Source of the DNA: an uncultured Rhizobiaceae group bacterium
GTDB lineage: Bacteria; Pseudomonadota; Alphaproteobacteria; Rhizobiales; Rhizobiaceae
NCBI GenBank assembly: GCA_937923355.1
Contig: CALAIO010000257.1
Coordinates: 1-6,939 of the forward strand
Direction of reading: 5' to 3'
Length of the DNA: 6,939 bases
Both the position numbers and the translations under genes were made by a program. How positions within the stretch are numbered: the stretch's first letter is position 1; every line of letters starts with the position of its first letter. Of the stretch, positions 6,160 through 6,939 are shown one piece after another. The notes under the pieces were generated by a model. It saw nothing but the letters and a program-made list of their open reading frames with translations. It was not told the origin of the DNA and did not search any database.

Positions 6160-6219
6160 TCTGGATTGCTTTACGCAAGGTAATTTATTGCATTTTTATT
6201 CAATTATGGTTTTCAAACC

Positions 6220-6924
6220 TTAATTGATGAGAGCAATCATCTCGTTTTCTTTCGGTGATTGTGCTATTAAAATGTCTTTCCAATCAATAAGTTCCAAAGG
6301 TTTTGATGCCTGACTTGATATACTGATCAAAGTACATTCTTTCAATTCTTCAATCATATGACTGGACTTTATCAGTTTTGCCAAATGTTCTGAACTTAAA
6401 GCTGAATAGGTAAGGATAGCCCCATGCCTAACTGCTGATATTGCCTGTGTTAATTGCTCCCTATTGGGTGTTACAGGTCTTGCCTGATAAATATCGACGG
6501 TTTCAACATCTATTTTATAAGTCGCAAGCGCCTTTTTTATGTCAAAACTTTTGTCTGGTGTTGAGAGATAAAGCATTTTGCGATCTTCAAGTTTCATCGT
6601 GCTCATTAAATCTGTAAGCGCTGCGCCACCACCATTGGCAGAATAGGTTTCTTTAAAACCCAGCCTTTGTGCGGCTTTTTCAGTTTTCTCGCCAACACAA
6701 AAAGCAGGCATATCAGGAACTGGAAGTTTCCAAGCTCTGGATTTTAAAACATCAACAGCGTTTTTGCTGGTGAATATAATGCCATCATAGTTTTTCTCAG
6801 GAATGTTGTTTTGCGTATCAACCACTTCGAAAACGGGTAACACAATTGCTTCATGGCCTTTTTTGGCCAGATTAGCTGCAGTTTGACTGGCTGCAGGTTC
6901 AGCTCTTGTGATTAAAACTTTCAT
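6220..6924 (-). CDS. hemD: Uroporphyrinogen-III synthase
   Basis: This 234-residue cytoplasmic enzyme closes hydroxymethylbilane with inversion of ring D to give uroporphyrinogen III, the branch point to heme, siroheme and other tetrapyrroles. The family diverges strongly, but its landmarks are present: VLITRAEPAA (3-12) at the N-terminus, the first-domain loop IIFTSKNAVDVL (49-60), CVGEKTEKAAQRLG (76-89), the linker with a conserved Tyr in DIYQARPV (144-151), the second-domain loop ILTYSALSSEHL (170-181) and the closing AQSPKENEMIALI (221-233), matching the usual A-x-x-P ending. Length is normal (about 230-250). The ATG at 6924 is supported by the N-terminal motif, but no good ribosome site is visible in the 15 bases upstream. 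A TAA on the same strand at 6933-6931 could end the preceding gene, often hemC, which would imply translational coupling. mic60 follows after 123 bases. Identification is firm. Confidence 0.93.
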   Translation of the reverse strand: MKVLITRAEPAASQTAANLAKKGHEAIVLPVFEVVDTQNNIPEKNYDGIIFTSKNAVDVLKSRAWKLPVPDMPAFCVGEKTEKAAQRLGFKETYSANGGGAALTDLMSTMKLEDRKMLYLSTPDKSFDIKKALATYKIDVETVDIYQARPVTPNREQLTQAISAVRHGAILTYSALSSEHLAKLIKSSHMIEELKECTLISISSQASKPLELIDWKDILIAQSPKENEMIALIN

Positions 6925-6939
6925 CGGGTTTTATGCCCA

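Noticed and set aside
6925..6939. Possible last codons of hemC before hemD
   Set aside because: Only TGG-GCA-TAA can be read in one frame, too little to name a gene. hemC is the common neighbour but that is expectation, not evidence in the window.

Overview
The window reads as ordinary alphaproteobacterial chromosome, most likely Hyphomicrobiales (Rhizobiales)-like. The evidence is gene content and order: uroporphyrinogen-III synthase (hemD), an alphaproteobacterial Mic60/mitofilin homologue (COG4223 type), then a HemY-type TPR membrane protein ending in a long acidic tail. This heme/Mic60 linkage is typical of that class. Base composition looks moderate by eye (mid-40s percent G+C), low for many Rhizobiales. 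Species cannot be named from the window.

Layout. At the left edge is the 3' end of a class III adenylate/guanylate cyclase on the + strand (1-246). Every other gene is on the - strand. Read in the direction of transcription, from right to left, they are: hemD (6220-6924), mic60 (4612-6096), hemY (2758-4590), mrp/apbC (1577-2686), a TVP38/TMEM64 (VTT-domain) membrane protein (764-1486) and a DoxX-family membrane protein (341-742). The cyclase and the DoxX gene converge across a 94-base gap. No gene-free stretch exceeds about 125 bases. No tRNA, rRNA, mobile element or CRISPR array was seen.

How the genes fit together. hemD makes uroporphyrinogen III, the first macrocyclic tetrapyrrole. HemY is a membrane-anchored TPR protein linked to heme synthesis but not understood mechanistically. 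Mic60 sits between them as a membrane-shaping coiled-coil protein, the bacterial relative of mitochondrial MICOS Mic60. mic60 and hemY are 21 bases apart and surely cotranscribed. mrp, an Fe-S cluster carrier ATPase, follows after 71 bases that hold a 12-bp bulged dyad and a candidate promoter, so it may be read both from the heme operon and on its own. The TVP38 and DoxX genes are 21 bases apart and form a small two-gene membrane-protein unit.

I found no convincing previously undescribed system. The points most worth a second look are the dyad overlapping the start region of mrp, the Mic60-heme linkage, a palindrome across the cyclase stop codon, and an Arg-to-Lys change at a transition-state position of the cyclase.
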